Notes: generated from the sequence alone by a model not told the origin. Positions 51,281 through 64,000 are shown, counted from the stretch's first letter. The stretch: 64,000 bases of DNA from Microbispora hainanensis (GCF_006874475.1 NZ_VIRM01000008.1:62001-126000); one strand, 5' to 3'. A program made the numbers and translations.

Positions 51281-52045
51281 TTGACCGGACAGGATGGTGG
51301 CCGCTTCACCGACCGGGTCGTCGTCGTCACCGGTGCGGGCTCGGGCATCGGACGCGCCACCGCCCTCGCCTTCGCCCGGGCGGGAGCGCGGGTCCTCGGG
51401 GTGGGCCGCCGCGCACACGCCCTTGAGGAGACCGCCCGGCAGCACCCGGGCATCGCCGCGCTCGCCGCCGACCTGCGCGCCGCCGATTCGCCCGAGACGA
51501 TCGTCCGTACGGCGGTCGACCGCTGGGGCCGGGTGGACGTGCTGGTCAACAACGCCGGCGCGACCATGATGATGCCGCTGGCCGAGACGACGGCGGCACG
51601 TGTCACCGATCTGTTCGCCCTCAACGTCACCGCGCCCAGCCTTCTCGCCCGGGCGGTGCTGCCCCACCTTCGCCGGACGCACGGGTCGATCGTCAACGTC
51701 TCGAGCACGTACGGGCACCGGCCGCTGCCCGGCGCGGCGCACTACGCCGCGTCGAAGGCCGCGATCGAGCAGCTCACCCGCAGCTGGGCGCTGGAGCTCG
51801 CCGGGGACGGGATCCGGGTCAACGCGCTGGCGCCCGGGCCGACCGAGAGTGAGGCGCTCGCCTCTGCCGGCCTGCCCGACGCCGTCGTCGAGCAAGTGAA
51901 GCAGGACGAGGCACGCAGCATCCCCCTCGGCAGGCGTGGCGAACCCGGAGAGGTGGCCGAGTGGATCCTCCGCCTCGCCGATCCCGGCGCCACGTGGCTC
52001 ACCGGTCAGGTCCTCACCCTCGACGGGGGCCTGGAGCTCACCTGA
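51281..52045 (+). CDS. Short-chain dehydrogenase/reductase
   Basis: A 254-aa classical SDR: cofactor motif TGAGSGIGRATALAFARAGA, NNAGA, catalytic Ser in VNVSSTYG and YAASK (Tyr-x3-Lys), and the ending GQVLTLDGGLEL. The TTG at 51281 has GGGAG 5 bases upstream. It probably oxidises or reduces a hydroxyl or keto group with NAD(P) under control of the divergent ArsR protein. Confidence 0.88.
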   Translation: MTGQDGGRFTDRVVVVTGAGSGIGRATALAFARAGARVLGVGRRAHALEETARQHPGIAALAADLRAADSPETIVRTAVDRWGRVDVLVNNAGATMMMPLAETTAARVTDLFALNVTAPSLLARAVLPHLRRTHGSIVNVSSTYGHRPLPGAAHYAASKAAIEQLTRSWALELAGDGIRVNALAPGPTESEALASAGLPDAVVEQVKQDEARSIPLGRRGEPGEVAEWILRLADPGATWLTGQVLTLDGGLELT

Positions 52046-52057
52046 CCCGGGGAAACC

Positions 52058-52098
52058 GCCTGCGGCCGGGGGCCCTCGGGGAGCCTCCGGCCGCAGGC
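52058..52098. terminator. Bidirectional terminator between SDR and encapsulin genes
   Basis: GCCTGCGGCCGG and CCGGCCGCAGGC are perfect 12-bp arms. It lies between the rightward SDR stop and the leftward shell gene stop. A short GACTCAGT repeat follows. Confidence 0.65.
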
Positions 52099-52119
52099 GC
52101 GCCTCAGTGACTCAGTGAC

Positions 52120-57028
<4,909 letters not shown>

Positions 57029-57285
57029 AGCACATCACCCCATCTGTGGTCGGCACGGCGGCCGGTTGTTCGGTGACTGGTCACGCTCGTCGCCGAGCGG
57101 CGGAGGGGGAGGGAGAGGTCAGGGTCCTACCGGCCCACACGGGGCCACACCGCATCGCCGGCCGCCCGTACGGCAGCGTGCGGAGGCGGCCGGAGCGGGT
57201 TCCCCGGCCACGGGAGTCGCAGGAAAGGCGGGAACCGGCAGAGAAGCGGGAGTCGTGAGAGAGGCGGGCGTAACGGTCGCGCGCC
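57029..57285. other. Gap between shell gene 2 and prenyl synthase gene
   Basis: No gene is seen. GTGAC-TG-GTCAC (57073-57084) is a short palindrome 45 bases upstream of the shell start, and a purine-rich GGGAG/GCGGGA stretch lies near 57220-57265. A separate promoter for the shell-cyclase-shell unit could lie here. Confidence 0.5.
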
Positions 57286-58428
57286 TCACCGGACGCGGCG
57301 GGTGAGCCGCTCGGTGAGCATCGTGAGCGCCTGTGCCGCCTCCGGGGCGATCGCGCAGTCGCGCAGCGCGTCGAGCGCCTGCCCGGCCCGCAGGGCGATG
57401 AGGCCCTCGACCTCGCCGAGGGCGCCGGTGCCCACGATGATCCGGCGGAGCTCGGCCGCCCGGCGTTCGTCCAGGTCGGGTGCGCCGTGCCAGGTCCGCA
57501 GCAGGTCGCGTTCGGGCCCGCGCGCCCGCGCGTACGCGTACGCCATGAGCACGGTGCGTTTTCCCTCGCGCAGGTCGTCGAGCACCGGCTTGCCGGTGAC
57601 GGCGGGGTCGCCGAAGACGCCGAGGACGTCGTCGCGCAGCTGGAACGCCTCTCCGAGCGGCAGGCCGAACCGGGAGTACGCCTCCAGCAGGGCGGGCGGG
57701 GCCCCGGCGAGCGCCGCGCCGATCTGCAGCGGGCGCTCCACGGTGTATCGGGCCGTCTTGTAGCGGATGACCGTCAGGGCCCGCTCGACGTCCGCGTCGG
57801 CGCGGGCGTGCGCCAGGATGTCGAGGTACTGCCCGGTGACGACCTCCGTGCGCATCCGGTTGAACAGCTCGCGGGCCGCCCGCCCCCGCGCGTCGCCGGC
57901 TGCGGCGTCCGCGAGCAGTTCGTCCGCCCACGCCTGCGCGAGCACGCCGAGCAGGATGGCGGCGGACCGGCCGAACGCCTCCGCGCCCGTCCACCGCGAA
58001 GTCCCGGCCAGCCCCCGGTGGATGGTCGGGCGCCCGCGGCGCAGCTCGCTGCCGTCCATGACGTCGTCGTGGATCAGCAGACCGGCGTGGTAGAGCTCCA
58101 GCGCCGCGCCGGTGACGACGGCCCGGTCGTCGGCGGCACGGTCGTCGGCGGCGCGGTCGTCGTGCGGCTCCTCGCCGCCCGCGCCCCGCCAGCCCCAGTA
58201 GCACAGCAGCGGCCGGATGCGCTTGCCGCCGTCGACGACGAACTCGCGCAGCAGCCGGTAGCCCTCGGCGACGTCCGGATCGCCGACCGGGGGACGCCGG
58301 GCGTCGAGGAAACCGGCGAGCAGCTCGTCGACCCGTCCCCGGACGGCGCTGGTGACGGCGGCGACGCCGCCGGTCTCACCGACGCCGGTGATCCCCTTGA
58401 TGGACGTGTCCACGGTGTCCGCGGTCAT
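57286..58428 (-). CDS. Polyprenyl (probably farnesyl) diphosphate synthase
   Basis: A 380-aa trans-prenyltransferase: first Asp-rich motif LLIHDDVMDGS, second motif FQLRDDVLGVFGD, and GGKRIRPLL. It condenses DMAPP/IPP to a prenyl diphosphate, most simply FPP for the geosmin synthase. An inserted DDRAADDRAADDRAV micro-repeat (about residues 90-104) and an N-terminal extension of about 25 residues are unusual. Prenyl synthases are known genetic partners or cargo of family 2 encapsulins. A 17-bp palindrome lies 76 bases upstream. Confidence 0.88.
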   Translation of the reverse strand: MTADTVDTSIKGITGVGETGGVAAVTSAVRGRVDELLAGFLDARRPPVGDPDVAEGYRLLREFVVDGGKRIRPLLCYWGWRGAGGEEPHDDRAADDRAADDRAVVTGAALELYHAGLLIHDDVMDGSELRRGRPTIHRGLAGTSRWTGAEAFGRSAAILLGVLAQAWADELLADAAAGDARGRAARELFNRMRTEVVTGQYLDILAHARADADVERALTVIRYKTARYTVERPLQIGAALAGAPPALLEAYSRFGLPLGEAFQLRDDVLGVFGDPAVTGKPVLDDLREGKRTVLMAYAYARARGPERDLLRTWHGAPDLDERRAAELRRIIVGTGALGEVEGLIALRAGQALDALRDCAIAPEAAQALTMLTERLTRRVR

Positions 58429-58503
58429 GCACGGCCTCCTCGCTCGGCGCGCCGATCTCCCTTGCGGAAAGTTACTTAATGAACACGCAAAGTAGAACCG
58501 GTC

Positions 58504-58520
58504 GTTCCGATAGTCGGAAC
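58504..58520. promoter_or_regulatory. Palindromic operator upstream of the encapsulin-geosmin operon
   Basis: GTTCCGA-TAG-TCGGAAC is a perfect 7-bp inverted repeat. An AT-rich stretch with likely -10 sequence (TTAAGT on the minus strand, near 58470-58480) lies between it and the prenyl synthase start. Confidence 0.55.
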
Positions 58521-58543
58521 TTCTCGCCGAGCCGCAGGATGCG

Positions 58544-58623
58544 GCGCTCCTCAGTCGGCCTTGCCGACGGCGCTCCCTAGTCGGCCTTGCCGAACTGCGC
58601 TCCCTAGTCGGCTTTGCCGAATT
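58544..58623. repeat. Three tandem 27-bp units at the end of the ABC permease gene
   Basis: GCGCTCCCTAGTCGGCCTTG-CCGAAYT repeats at 58544, 58570 and 58597 with few changes. Each unit contains the last codons and stop (FGKAD-stop) of the leftward permease, so the stop has been duplicated twice downstream of the working one. Confidence 0.8.
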
Positions 58624-59458
58624 GGGCGATCGCGGTGGCGAGCAGGGCGAGCCCGAGGACCGCGAGGACCCCCACCTCGACGGCGACGGGCACGTGCCAC
58701 CCGCCCCACGTCAGCCCCGGCGCGAGCCGGGCCTGTACGGCGGGCGCCAGGTCGAGGTGCGAGAAGACGAGCCGCCTGATGGGGTCCACGGCGTACGAGA
58801 GCGGGTCGATCCGGTTGAGCACGGTCAGCCACGCGGGCAGGTTCGACGCGGGGAACATCGCGCCCGACATGAAGTACAACGGCATGATCAGCAGCTGGTT
58901 GAGCGCCATGAACGACTGCATCTGCCTGACCCGCACCGACATCGCCACCCCGAAGGCCGTGATGGTGAAGGCCAGCAGCACCTGGATGCCGAACACGCCG
59001 AGCATCAGCCCCGGCGCGTACGGCACGCCCACGGGACCCGCGATGCAGATGACGACGAGGCCCTGGAAGGCCGCGACGGTGGCCCCGCCCAGGCACTTGC
59101 CGAGCACGATGGACCCCCGGGACACCGGCGCGACCAGCATCTCGCGCAGGAAGCCGAACTCCCGGTCCCAGACGATCGAGGCGGCCGACGACATGGCGGT
59201 GAAGAGGACGGCCATGGCGAGGATGCCCGGATAGAGGAAGGTCCGCAGGCCGAGCCCGCCGGTGCCGCCCGAGGTGAGCTGGGACAGGCCGGTGCCGAGG
59301 ACGAACAGGAACAGGAACGGCTGCACGAGCGAGGTGAGGATGCGCAGCGGGCCGTTGAAGAACCGGATGATCTCGCGCTGCCAGACCACCTTGACGGCGC
59401 GCAGCTCGCTCATCGCGCTGCGCCCCGGCACCCGGACCGCCGTGACGGGCAGCGTCAT
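58604..59458 (-). CDS. ABC-2 type drug exporter permease (DrrB-like)
   Basis: A 284-aa membrane protein with six helices and the ABC-2 hallmark SSAASIVWDREFGFLREMLV, then APVSRGSIVLGKCLGG. It pairs with the ATPase whose stop overlaps its start (ATGA). In DrrAB-type exporters this pair pumps hydrophobic drugs or lipids. A TetR protein with two operators next to the operon probably controls it. Confidence 0.88.
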   Translation of the reverse strand: MTLPVTAVRVPGRSAMSELRAVKVVWQREIIRFFNGPLRILTSLVQPFLFLFVLGTGLSQLTSGGTGGLGLRTFLYPGILAMAVLFTAMSSAASIVWDREFGFLREMLVAPVSRGSIVLGKCLGGATVAAFQGLVVICIAGPVGVPYAPGLMLGVFGIQVLLAFTITAFGVAMSVRVRQMQSFMALNQLLIMPLYFMSGAMFPASNLPAWLTVLNRIDPLSYAVDPIRRLVFSHLDLAPAVQARLAPGLTWGGWHVPVAVEVGVLAVLGLALLATAIAQFGKAD

Positions 59459-60441
59459 CGCCGGCCTCCTCGCGCCGCGGCGAGCGCGGCCGCACCGCGC
59501 GCGCCGCCGGCCGATTCCGAGTCACGGATCGACCGGCCGGTATAGGACATGAAGACGTCGTCCAGGCTGGGCCTGGCCACGCTGACGGACCGGATCGGCA
59601 GCCCCGACCGGCTGAACAGCTCCGGCACGAACCGCTCCCCCTCCTCCACCTGGAAGACGACGACGTCGCGGGACGCGACGGCCTTGATGCCGAACCGCTC
59701 GTCCAGGGCGGCGACGGCCGCCGCGCCGTCGTCGGTCTGGATCTGGATGCGGTCCTTGCCGACGCCGGCCTTCAGCGCGGCGGGGGTGTCGAGCGCGATG
59801 ATCCGGCCGCCGTCCATGATGGCGATGCGGTCGCAGTGCTCGGCCTCGTCCATGTAGTGGGTGGTCAGGAAGACCGTGATGTCCTCGGCCTCCTTCAGCT
59901 CCCGGATGTAGGACCAGATGGAGCTCCTGGTCTGCGGGTCCAGGCCCACGGTGGGCTCGTCGAGGAACAGCACCCGCGGCGAGTGCAGCAGGCCACGGGC
60001 GATCTCCAGCCGTCGTCTCATGCCGCCCGAGAACGTCGCGACCCTGGCCGCGCGCCTGTCCCACAGCCCCACCATTTCGAGCACCCCCCGCAGCCGCGGA
60101 CCGATGTCCGCGCGGGGCACGCCGTACAGCTCGGCGTGGAAGCGCAGGTTGCGCTCCGCCGTCAGATAGCCGTCGAGCGTCGGGTCCTGGAACACCAGCC
60201 CGATCGAGCGCCGCACGCTGTCGCGTTCGCGCACCACGTCGTGGCCGGCCACGCGCGCCGTGCCGGCCGTGGGCGTGGTCAGGGTGCAGAGCATGCTGAT
60301 CGTCGTGGACTTCCCGGCGCCGTTGGGGCCGAGGAAGCCGAAGATCTCCCCTCTGTGCACGGTCAGGTCGATGCCGCGTACGGCCTCGACGTCGCCGTAG
60401 TTCTTGGTCAGGCCGGTGGTTTCCACCGCCGGATGCGTCAT
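59455..60441 (-). CDS. ABC exporter ATPase (DrrA-like)
   Basis: A 328-aa ATPase: Walker A GPNGAGKST, signature FSGGMRRRLEIARGLL, Walker B VLFLDEPTVGLD, H-loop TTHYMDEAEHCD, plus the DrrA C-terminal domain (SLDDVFMSYTGRSIRD). First gene of the exporter operon. It starts 18 bases from the nearer TetR operator. Substrate unknown. Confidence 0.92.
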   Translation of the reverse strand: MTHPAVETTGLTKNYGDVEAVRGIDLTVHRGEIFGFLGPNGAGKSTTISMLCTLTTPTAGTARVAGHDVVRERDSVRRSIGLVFQDPTLDGYLTAERNLRFHAELYGVPRADIGPRLRGVLEMVGLWDRRAARVATFSGGMRRRLEIARGLLHSPRVLFLDEPTVGLDPQTRSSIWSYIRELKEAEDITVFLTTHYMDEAEHCDRIAIMDGGRIIALDTPAALKAGVGKDRIQIQTDDGAAAVAALDERFGIKAVASRDVVVFQVEEGERFVPELFSRSGLPIRSVSVARPSLDDVFMSYTGRSIRDSESAGGARGAAALAAARGGRR

Positions 60442-60458
60442 CCCGCCTCCCCCATAAC

Positions 60459-60489
60459 TTACACTTGGTGTAACAGTACACCAGGTGTA
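60459..60489. promoter_or_regulatory. Two TetR operator palindromes
   Basis: TTACAC-TTG-GTGTAA (60459-60473) and TACACC-A-GGTGTA (60477-60489) are both perfect inverted repeats between the divergent exporter operon and tetR. They would control both directions. Confidence 0.75.
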
Positions 60490-60517
60490 ACAAAGGAAAG
60501 GCCGATACGCTGTGCCC

Positions 60518-61153
60518 ATGAGAGCGGGCGGACTGCGGGAGCTGAAGAAGAACCAGACCCGGCAGCTCATCGCCGACACCGCGAACGCGCTCTTCCGGGC
60601 CCGGGGGTTCGACGAGGTCACCGTCGACGAGATCGCGGCGGCCGCCCAGGTGTCGAAGAAAACGGTGTTCAACCACTTCCCGACCAAGGAGGACCTGGTC
60701 TTCTACCGGGCCGAGGACCGGGAGGCCATGTCGCTGGCGGCGGTCACCGACCGCCCGGCCGGGTTCTCGATCCTCGACTCCTTCCGCGCGATGTGCCTGG
60801 CGCAGACCAGGTTCATCCCGGGCATGCGGCGCGACCTCGACCATCCGCGCAGCTTCTTCGACCTCGTCAGCGGCAACCCCTCGCTGGAGCGGAAGATGCA
60901 CGAGGTCAACGAGCGGATCGTCCGGGTGCTCGCCGACGCGCTGGCGGCCGAGGCGGGCGCGGAGCCCGGTGACCCACTGCCGCACGTCGTCGCCTCGACG
61001 CTGGTCTCCGCGCAGCGGGCGCTCTACCGGCGGCTGCGGCAGCGGGTGCGGGAGGGCGGGCCCGACGAGGAGATCGGGCGCGCCCACCGCGCGGACGTCG
61101 AACGGGTCTTCGACCTGCTCGGCACGGGCCTCGGCGGCTACCCGCCGGTCTGA
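60518..61153 (+). CDS. TetR-family transcriptional regulator
   Basis: A 211-aa TetR regulator: the helix-turn-helix region is FDEVTVDEIAAAAQVSKKTV, then FNHFPTKEDLVF. A GTG at 60512 is an alternative start. It is divergent from the DrrAB-like exporter, with two palindromic operators between, the classic layout for substrate-inducible efflux. Its stop is 3 bases from the convergent MFS stop. Confidence 0.9.
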   Translation: MRAGGLRELKKNQTRQLIADTANALFRARGFDEVTVDEIAAAAQVSKKTVFNHFPTKEDLVFYRAEDREAMSLAAVTDRPAGFSILDSFRAMCLAQTRFIPGMRRDLDHPRSFFDLVSGNPSLERKMHEVNERIVRVLADALAAEAGAEPGDPLPHVVASTLVSAQRALYRRLRQRVREGGPDEEIGRAHRADVERVFDLLGTGLGGYPPV

Positions 61154-61156
61154 CCG

Positions 61157-62476
61157 CTATTCGGCCACCGCGACCCTGGCCTCCTGGCCGTCCATCGCGG
61201 CGCGCTCGCGCCGCCAGGGGCCGTGGAACAGGAAGACGGCGGGCGCGAACAGCGCCAGGCACACCAGCGAGACCACCAGCCAGGTCTGCCAGCTCGTGGC
61301 CTCGACCACGCGCGGGATGACCAGCAGGCCGACCACGGCGATCGCCTTCGTGAGGAAGCCGAACAGGCCCCACGCCGTGCCCTGCAGCCGAGGGTCGACG
61401 TCCTCGGCGTCCTCCGAGTAGTTGGCCATCCAGGGGGCGTACGCCACGCCGAGCGAGCCGCCGAGCAGCGCACCGACGATCATGAGCGCGCCGCTGGAGA
61501 CGCCTTCGCCGCCGAGGATGTACGCCAGATAGGCGGTGACCAGCACGGCCGCGACGGTGCCGGCGAGCGTGATCGGCTTGCGGAGCTGGGTGCGGTCGGA
61601 GACGCGGCCGGCGACGATCAGCGTGATCAGGTTGAGGCTCCAGAAGCAGGCCATGATCGTGGACGCCTCGGCCGCCGTGATGCCCAGAGCGCCGACCAGC
61701 ATGGTCTGACCGAAGAGCGTGAGCGTGATGTAGAGCACCAGCCACAGCGAGATGCCGATCACGTGGGCCCAGATGTTGGGCCGTACGAACAGCGAGGAGA
61801 CCTTGGCCGGCCTGGTCAGGTCGACGACGTCCCTGGCCTGGCGCTCGGTGTGCTGGATCTGCGCGCGCAGCTCGGGTGACAGGTCGGCGATGTTGAAGGC
61901 GATGACGATCGAGATGACCAGCGAGAAGCAGCCCATGATGACGAACTGCGACCGCCAGGAGTCATTGAAGATCGGCAACGTCCAGCCCGCGACGGCGGCG
62001 GCGAGGAAGTTGGCCCCCACCGGACCCCAGGTCCAGAAGCCGAACGCCTGGGCCCTGCCGAGGCGCGGCGAGAAGTCGCGGACCAGCGGAGCCGTGCTCG
62101 CCATCGCCACTCCGTCGACGAAGGCCAGCACGATCCTGGCGATCAGCAGGTCGCGTGGGCTGTGGACGAGCGTCATGGCGAAGCAGCACACGGCGGTCAG
62201 CAGCATCAGCGGGACCAGCAGGCGCACCCGGCCGAGCCGGTCGGTGAGCCTGCCGCCGAGCGCCGACGCGATGGCCCCCGCGAGCGCCGCCGCCCCGGAC
62301 ACCGCGCCGTACGTCGCGAGGGACATGTCGAGGTCCTTGAGGAGCAGCGGGACCACGGGGGCGATCTGCGCCTCATAGGAGCCGATGAGGACGGCCAGCA
62401 CGGCCATCGTGAGGATCTTCATACGACGCGCACCTGTGGGGTACTCGTCGAGCTCGCGTACGTAGGACAGGCCCAT
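61157..62476 (-). CDS. MFS transporter
   Basis: A 439-aa protein with 12 helices and the MFS loop motif GGRLTDRLGRVRL after helix 2. It probably imports an acid or acyl compound, since its promoter shares the ATTCTAG pattern with neighbouring acyl-CoA genes (62654, 63242). ATG at 62476 with GAAAGG 8 bases upstream. Confidence 0.88.
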   Translation of the reverse strand: MGLSYVRELDEYPTGARRMKILTMAVLAVLIGSYEAQIAPVVPLLLKDLDMSLATYGAVSGAAALAGAIASALGGRLTDRLGRVRLLVPLMLLTAVCCFAMTLVHSPRDLLIARIVLAFVDGVAMASTAPLVRDFSPRLGRAQAFGFWTWGPVGANFLAAAVAGWTLPIFNDSWRSQFVIMGCFSLVISIVIAFNIADLSPELRAQIQHTERQARDVVDLTRPAKVSSLFVRPNIWAHVIGISLWLVLYITLTLFGQTMLVGALGITAAEASTIMACFWSLNLITLIVAGRVSDRTQLRKPITLAGTVAAVLVTAYLAYILGGEGVSSGALMIVGALLGGSLGVAYAPWMANYSEDAEDVDPRLQGTAWGLFGFLTKAIAVVGLLVIPRVVEATSWQTWLVVSLVCLALFAPAVFLFHGPWRRERAAMDGQEARVAVAE

Positions 62477-62510
62477 TGACACGCCTTTCTCGTCAGCCCC
62501 CGTCCCAGCG

Positions 62511-62541
62511 ATGAGTTCTAGAAGTAAGCTCTAGAATTCAT
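62511..62541. promoter_or_regulatory. ATTCTAG-type operator upstream of the MFS gene
   Basis: Arms ATGAGTTCTAGA and TCTAGAATTCAT (11 of 12 complementary) are separated by 7 bases. The same TTCTAGA/TCTAGAA half-sites occur at 62615 and 63197. Confidence 0.6.
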
Positions 62542-62614
62542 TTCCACGAATGCTCCGCCACCTCACGCCCGGAGTCAAGGGGCTGTGAGGATGTGTCTCT
62601 TTGGCATCGGATGA

Positions 62615-62631
62615 CTAGAATGAGATTCTAG
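62615..62631. promoter_or_regulatory. ATTCTAG-type operator upstream of the VOC gene
   Basis: CTAGAAT-GAG-ATTCTAG is a perfect 7-bp inverted repeat, 23 bases upstream of the VOC start. Confidence 0.65.
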
Positions 62632-62653
62632 GATTTCGATCGAAGGAGGACGG

Positions 62654-63166
62654 GTGGACATCGCCGAGGAGCTGGCCGGACTGGACGCGGCCTTCGACCA
62701 CACGGCCGTCGCCGCGCCGCGCATCAGGGACCTGCTGCCGATCTACCGCGACCTGCTGGGAGGCGCCTACCTCGGCGGGGGCGACAACGTGGTGAACGGC
62801 TACCGGACGCTCCAGCTCGGGTACGCCAACGGGAGCAAGATCGAGCTGATGGAGCCGCTGGCCGGGTCCACGTTCTTCGACAGCTTCTTCGCTCTCACGC
62901 GCGGCAGAGGCGGGGTGCACCACCTCAACTTCCACGTCACCGACATCGAGGCCGCCGTGGCGGCGCTGCGCGAGCGCGGCTATCGGCTGTTCGGCCTCAA
63001 CCTCGCCGAACCCCGCTGGCGCGAGGTCTTCCTCCACCCGAAGGAGGCGCACGGCGTCCTGGTCCAGCTCGCCCAGCGCGGGCCGCGCAAGCCCGAGCCG
63101 GTGCCGTCGCTCGACGACGTGCTGGCCGGTCGCGGCCGGCGCGGCAACGGCGTCCCCAGCCCGTGA
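62654..63166 (+). CDS. VOC-family protein (methylmalonyl-CoA epimerase-like)
   Basis: A 170-aa VOC protein: FDHTAVAAPRIRDLLPIYRD, KIELMEPLAGSTFFDSFF, HHLNFHVTDIEAAVAAL. The layout (His, Glu, His metal ligands) is like methylmalonyl-CoA epimerase and relatives. GAAGGAGGA precedes the GTG at 62654. It probably acts on an acyl-CoA together with the OB-fold and thiolase proteins that follow. Confidence 0.78.
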   Translation: MDIAEELAGLDAAFDHTAVAAPRIRDLLPIYRDLLGGAYLGGGDNVVNGYRTLQLGYANGSKIELMEPLAGSTFFDSFFALTRGRGGVHHLNFHVTDIEAAVAALRERGYRLFGLNLAEPRWREVFLHPKEAHGVLVQLAQRGPRKPEPVPSLDDVLAGRGRRGNGVPSP

Positions 63167-63183
63167 CAACGGACCCTCGCCAT

Positions 63184-63207
63184 CTCTAGATTGGAGTTCT
63201 AGAATCC
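63184..63207. promoter_or_regulatory. ATTCTAG-type operator upstream of the OB-fold gene
   Basis: CTCTAGATT and TTCTAGAAT half-sites (63184 and 63197), resembling the sites at 62511 and 62615. Confidence 0.5.
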
Positions 63208-63241
63208 GACTCTAAGACTTCCTCCGCCTCGTAGGAGAACG

Positions 63242-63676
63242 ATGACCGCATCGCACAAACCCGTCCCGAAGCCGACACCGGACACCCAGCCGTTCTGGGA
63301 CGGCACGGCGGAGGGAGAGCTGCGGATCCAGCGCTGCCGCGCCTGCTCGCGGCACTACTTCTATCCACGGCCCGCCTGCCCGCACTGCGGCTCCGACGAC
63401 GTCACCTGGGTGACGGCCGGCGGCAGGGCCACCCTCTACTCGTACGTGATCAGCCACCGCCCCGCTCCCGGCTTCGAGCAGGACGGGCCGTACGCCATCG
63501 CGGTCGTGGAGCTGGAGGAGGGCGTGCGGATGATGACCAACATCGTGGGCGTCGAGATCACCCCGGAGAACCTGCCCCTCGACATGGAGCTGCGCGTGGT
63601 GTTCGAACAGCGCGGCGACGTGTACGTACCCCTCTTCGAGCCCGCCGGAGAGCCCGCCGGAGGTTCCGCCCGATGA
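63242..63676 (+). CDS. Zn-ribbon OB-fold protein (DUF35/ChsH2-like)
   Basis: A 144-aa protein with a rubredoxin-like zinc ribbon (CRACSRHYFYPRPACPHCGS) and a C-terminal OB-fold (ATLYSYVISHRP, YAIAVVELEEGVRMMTNIVG). Members of this family are small partners of thiolase-like or hydratase enzymes acting on CoA esters. Its stop overlaps the thiolase start (ATGA). Confidence 0.85.
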   Translation: MTASHKPVPKPTPDTQPFWDGTAEGELRIQRCRACSRHYFYPRPACPHCGSDDVTWVTAGGRATLYSYVISHRPAPGFEQDGPYAIAVVELEEGVRMMTNIVGVEITPENLPLDMELRVVFEQRGDVYVPLFEPAGEPAGGSAR

Positions 63677-64000
63677 ACATCGTCATCGCGGGCGCGGCCG
63701 AGACCGACGAGCTCGGCAAGCTGCCCCACATGTCCACCACGCAGCTCCACCTCCAGGCCGCGCGCAATGCGCTCGCCGACGCCGGGATGACCAAGGACGA
63801 CATCGACGGCGTCGCCACCGTCGGCGTGCCCGGCCCGATCCAGATCGCCCACGCGCTCGGGATCGCCCCGGCCTGGCTCGACGGCACCGGGGTGGGCGGC
63901 TCGTCCTTCCTCTTCCACGTACGGCACGCCGCGGCGGCCATCCGGGCCGGGCTGTGCACCACCGTGCTCATCACGCACGGCGAGTCGGGGCGGTCGCGGG
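63673..64000 (+). CDS. Thiolase-family protein, 5' part (SCP-2/lipid-transfer type)
   Basis: The first about 109 residues begin MNIVIAGAAETDELGKLPHM and continue SSFLFHVRHAAAAIRAGLCT then TVLITHGESGRSR. This is the N-terminal part of a non-condensing-type thiolase, usually paired with a DUF35 protein. The gene runs beyond the window, so its full length and active Cys cannot be checked. Confidence 0.85.
   Translation, partial: MNIVIAGAAETDELGKLPHMSTTQLHLQAARNALADAGMTKDDIDGVATVGVPGPIQIAHALGIAPAWLDGTGVGGSSFLFHVRHAAAAIRAGLCTTVLITHGESGRSR

Overview
The window is high-GC DNA with GTG and TTG starts, many ATGA/GTGA stop-start overlaps and frequent CGTACGG words. Its genes are typical of filamentous actinomycetes: geosmin synthase, an EshA-like encapsulin, an actinomycete integrative and conjugative element (AICE), LtrA, and many MerR/TetR/GntR regulators. 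A member of the Streptosporangiales or a close relative is likely, but I cannot name a species.

Layout. (1) 1-7,904 is ordinary chromosome: two quinone-oxidoreductase-like enzymes, a glycosyltransferase relic, an ABC exporter operon with a PucR regulator, and a tightly overlapping run of phosphotransferase, cobD, a 50-aa membrane protein and a thiol-oxidoreductase. (2) 7,905-22,856 is a tRNA-Arg(TCT) gene holding a complete AICE of about 14.9 kb. It is bounded by 47-bp identical att sites and carries int, xis, rep (HUH type), a TraB/FtsK translocase, a pra-like activator, a KorSA-like GntR repressor, an XRE-TPR protein and a Pif-like Nudix protein. Its cargo is a one-polypeptide restriction-modification enzyme and a RelA/SpoT-domain protein preceded by a long palindrome. 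(3) 22,857-28,990 holds a two-component system, several small genes and relics. (4) 29,090-35,168 is an organosulfur operon: a DszB-like desulfinase, a sulfonate-type ABC importer, a class II aldolase-like protein and an SsuD-like monooxygenase. (5) 35,282-45,507 mixes an RDD protein, two NmrA-like oxidoreductases, LtrA, a P450 divergent from a ferritin-like (PF12902) protein, a cupin pair, MerR/TipA, VOC and an AlkA-like glycosylase. Four promoters here share one TGTCAC-N17/18-GTCT pattern. (6) 45,827-52,045 has an orphan condensation-domain protein with a short upstream reading frame, LysE, a sulfotransferase, a lipoprotein, IclR, and an ArsR/SDR divergent pair. (7) 52,120-58,520 is the most striking locus: a two-domain geosmin synthase between two family 2B (EshA-like, cNMP-binding) encapsulin shell genes, with a prenyl diphosphate synthase upstream. 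(8) 58,604-64,000 has a DrrAB-like exporter with its TetR regulator, then an MFS/VOC/OB-fold/thiolase group sharing ATTCTAG palindromes; the last gene runs off the window.

How it works together. In region 7 the synthase would supply farnesyl diphosphate, and the bifunctional cyclase would turn it into germacradienol and then geosmin, probably inside a shell built from two different proteins. The two shell genes share a 351-bp block with only two differences, which points to recent gene conversion. In the AICE, int-xis-rep-traB and the small genes form one leftward overlapping operon under pra. A GntR repressor probably acts on both pra and itself through ACTTGT-N4-ACAAGT-like sites.

All functions come from reading motifs by eye; no database search or structure prediction was run.
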